From: Apoderus coryli
Lineage: Eukaryota > Arthropoda > Insecta > Coleoptera > Attelabidae
Length of the DNA: 64,000 nucleotides
Direction of reading: 5' to 3'
Assembly (NCBI GenBank): GCA_911728435.2
Contig: OU452210.1
Span: 14,384,001 to 14,448,000, forward strand
The notes under the pieces were generated by a model, which ran no database searches, was not told the DNA's origin, and saw only the letters and a list, made by a program, of their open reading frames with translations. The position numbers were made by a program, and so were the translations under genes. Of this stretch, positions 62,901-64,000 are shown one piece after another. Each line of letters begins with the position of its first letter. The first letter of the stretch is position 1.

Positions 62901-64000
62901 CGTTATCATTATTATATTATATTTCAATTACATAAAATAAAAATATGAGTAAGCCATTAAAGTGACTTTAATTAAATGCCACATTTTAATCTGATTAAAT
63001 TGTTCTATAATTTAATTTAAAAGTTTAAAGGAACAACCCACTTCATGGTAAATTAAAATTGTCGTGTCAATTCGAAAATATGATATGGAGGCTTAACATG
63101 GCCTTCACAAATTTATACATTGAAAAATTGCAGAGGTCTTTAAACGTGGCACCACTGAGGTTTATAATATAGATATCGCTTGAAGCACTGGCATAACAAG
63201 AATATATTCTTGAAGCATAAATATAACCCTTTGTGAGACTCCAAAAATTGTATATGAAAAACCAACCAAGTCATGTCAATAATTATTTTTTTATTACGAA
63301 ATCATGTGGAGGGTAATTCCTGATTCAATAAAAATTTCATTGAAACGATTTTAAACCATTTTCTCGATCCTTTTTAGACTGTGATGTGTTTGTTATATAT
63401 ATGGTTGTGTATCCATTATACTGGTCAAAATGTTTTGGGCGTTTCGGGCTGTCACATGCTATTAACAAAAAAGTTTGATTGATTTATTGTGACATACTTT
63501 GACCAATCACACATCTCTGACTATACAAAATAGCCTGTTAGTGAATTTATGGAGTAGAGAAGTTTTTAGAGGAATTAAATACTTTTTTATTTAATTCTCA
63601 GTGTTGATGAATTTGCTCAATGGTCTAAAGTAGTCTGTTTTACGTATTATTATTAAAAATTCAAAACAGGCGAATAGATTTCGTTAACAATACGAGCTAA
63701 TATCTGCAAAACTCAAATATGCGAGCTCTACGCCATTTGTTAATGAATATTCAGCAAACTTTATTCTTGTTTATTAAATATCGACTTTCGCACTTTTCTA
63801 ATATCTAAAACATGTTTATACTAATAATATTCCTTAAAGACAGAGACATTTACCAAAATCACAGCAGAATAACAGTATATTTTCTCGGGTTGTAGAATTA
63901 CCAGGAGCTTACGTGAAAGCCTAACAGAAATTGAAAATTTATTTCTTAGTTTGTGACAAAATGTAAGAATAAAACCTGTAGGAATATTAAACTCATGGAA
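59906..64000. other. Gene-poor region to the end of the window
   Basis: AT-rich, no gene recognised. Transposon-end-like words occur at about 60493 (TATATAGGGTGCCCGCCAAA) and 61080-61140. A hammerhead-type 3' half lies at 62154-62169. No long frame, RNA gene or large repeat was seen from 62200 to 64000. Confidence 0.35.
62154..62169 (-). ncRNA. Hammerhead-like 3' half (fragment)
   Basis: The minus strand reads GGAAACATGTCTGGCT, identical over GAAACATGTCTGG to the copy at 25109. It contains the GAAA core, palindromic stem III and GTC triplet. The CTGATGA half is not found upstream within 60 bases, so this is a fragment or a chance match. Confidence 0.35.

Overview
The window is AT-rich animal nuclear DNA with GT-AG introns, most of them short inside the genes, and many transposon remnants. 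The genes point to an insect, most likely a beetle (inference from gene types and repeats, not proven). There are six recognisable protein-coding genes and no bacterial, rRNA or CRISPR features. The gene models below were built by reading splice sites and checking codon phase across every junction.

Layout. 1-4.2 kb is non-genic. TACC (centrosomal/microtubule coiled-coil protein) runs on + at about 6.3-12.7 kb, with a possible 5' untranslated exon near 4.4 kb. shotgun (insect classical E-cadherin) runs on + at 15.3-25.0 kb in 12 coding exons, 1470 residues. Rpn1/PSMD2 (26S proteasome base subunit) runs on - at 32.96-29.72 kb in 9 exons, 889 residues. An R7-family RGS gene runs on + at 34.0-37.67 kb, head-to-head with Rpn1. 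A GT43 beta-1,3-glucuronyltransferase runs on - at 43.4-40.6 kb in 5 exons, 322 residues. earmuff/Fezf (six C2H2 zinc fingers plus an EH1 repressor motif) runs on - at 58.87-57.71 kb. 45-57.7 kb and 59-64 kb are gene-poor. The genes do unrelated jobs (spindle, adhesion, protein turnover, G-protein signalling, glycan synthesis, neural transcription), as expected for a random eukaryotic segment.

Mobile DNA. There are non-LTR retrotransposon pieces at 18.6-19.2 (with a 14-bp target-site duplication), 36.2-36.7, 43.9-45.0, 50.5-50.7 and 54.8-55.6 kb. A 305-bp tandem repeat at 59.4-59.9 kb contains a reverse-transcriptase motif. There are several short inverted-repeat (MITE-like) and foldback elements.

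Most interesting: a dispersed family of hammerhead-ribozyme-like motifs at 480-516, 25109-25153, 25195-25258, 26048-26089, 47611-47652 and a fragment at 62154-62169. In the three best copies the stem I base pairs differ in sequence but stay complementary. One copy sits in one arm of a 446-bp foldback element and two others face each other inside a 490-bp inverted-repeat element. This suggests Penelope-like or retrozyme-like elements, or a non-autonomous derivative, now degenerate.
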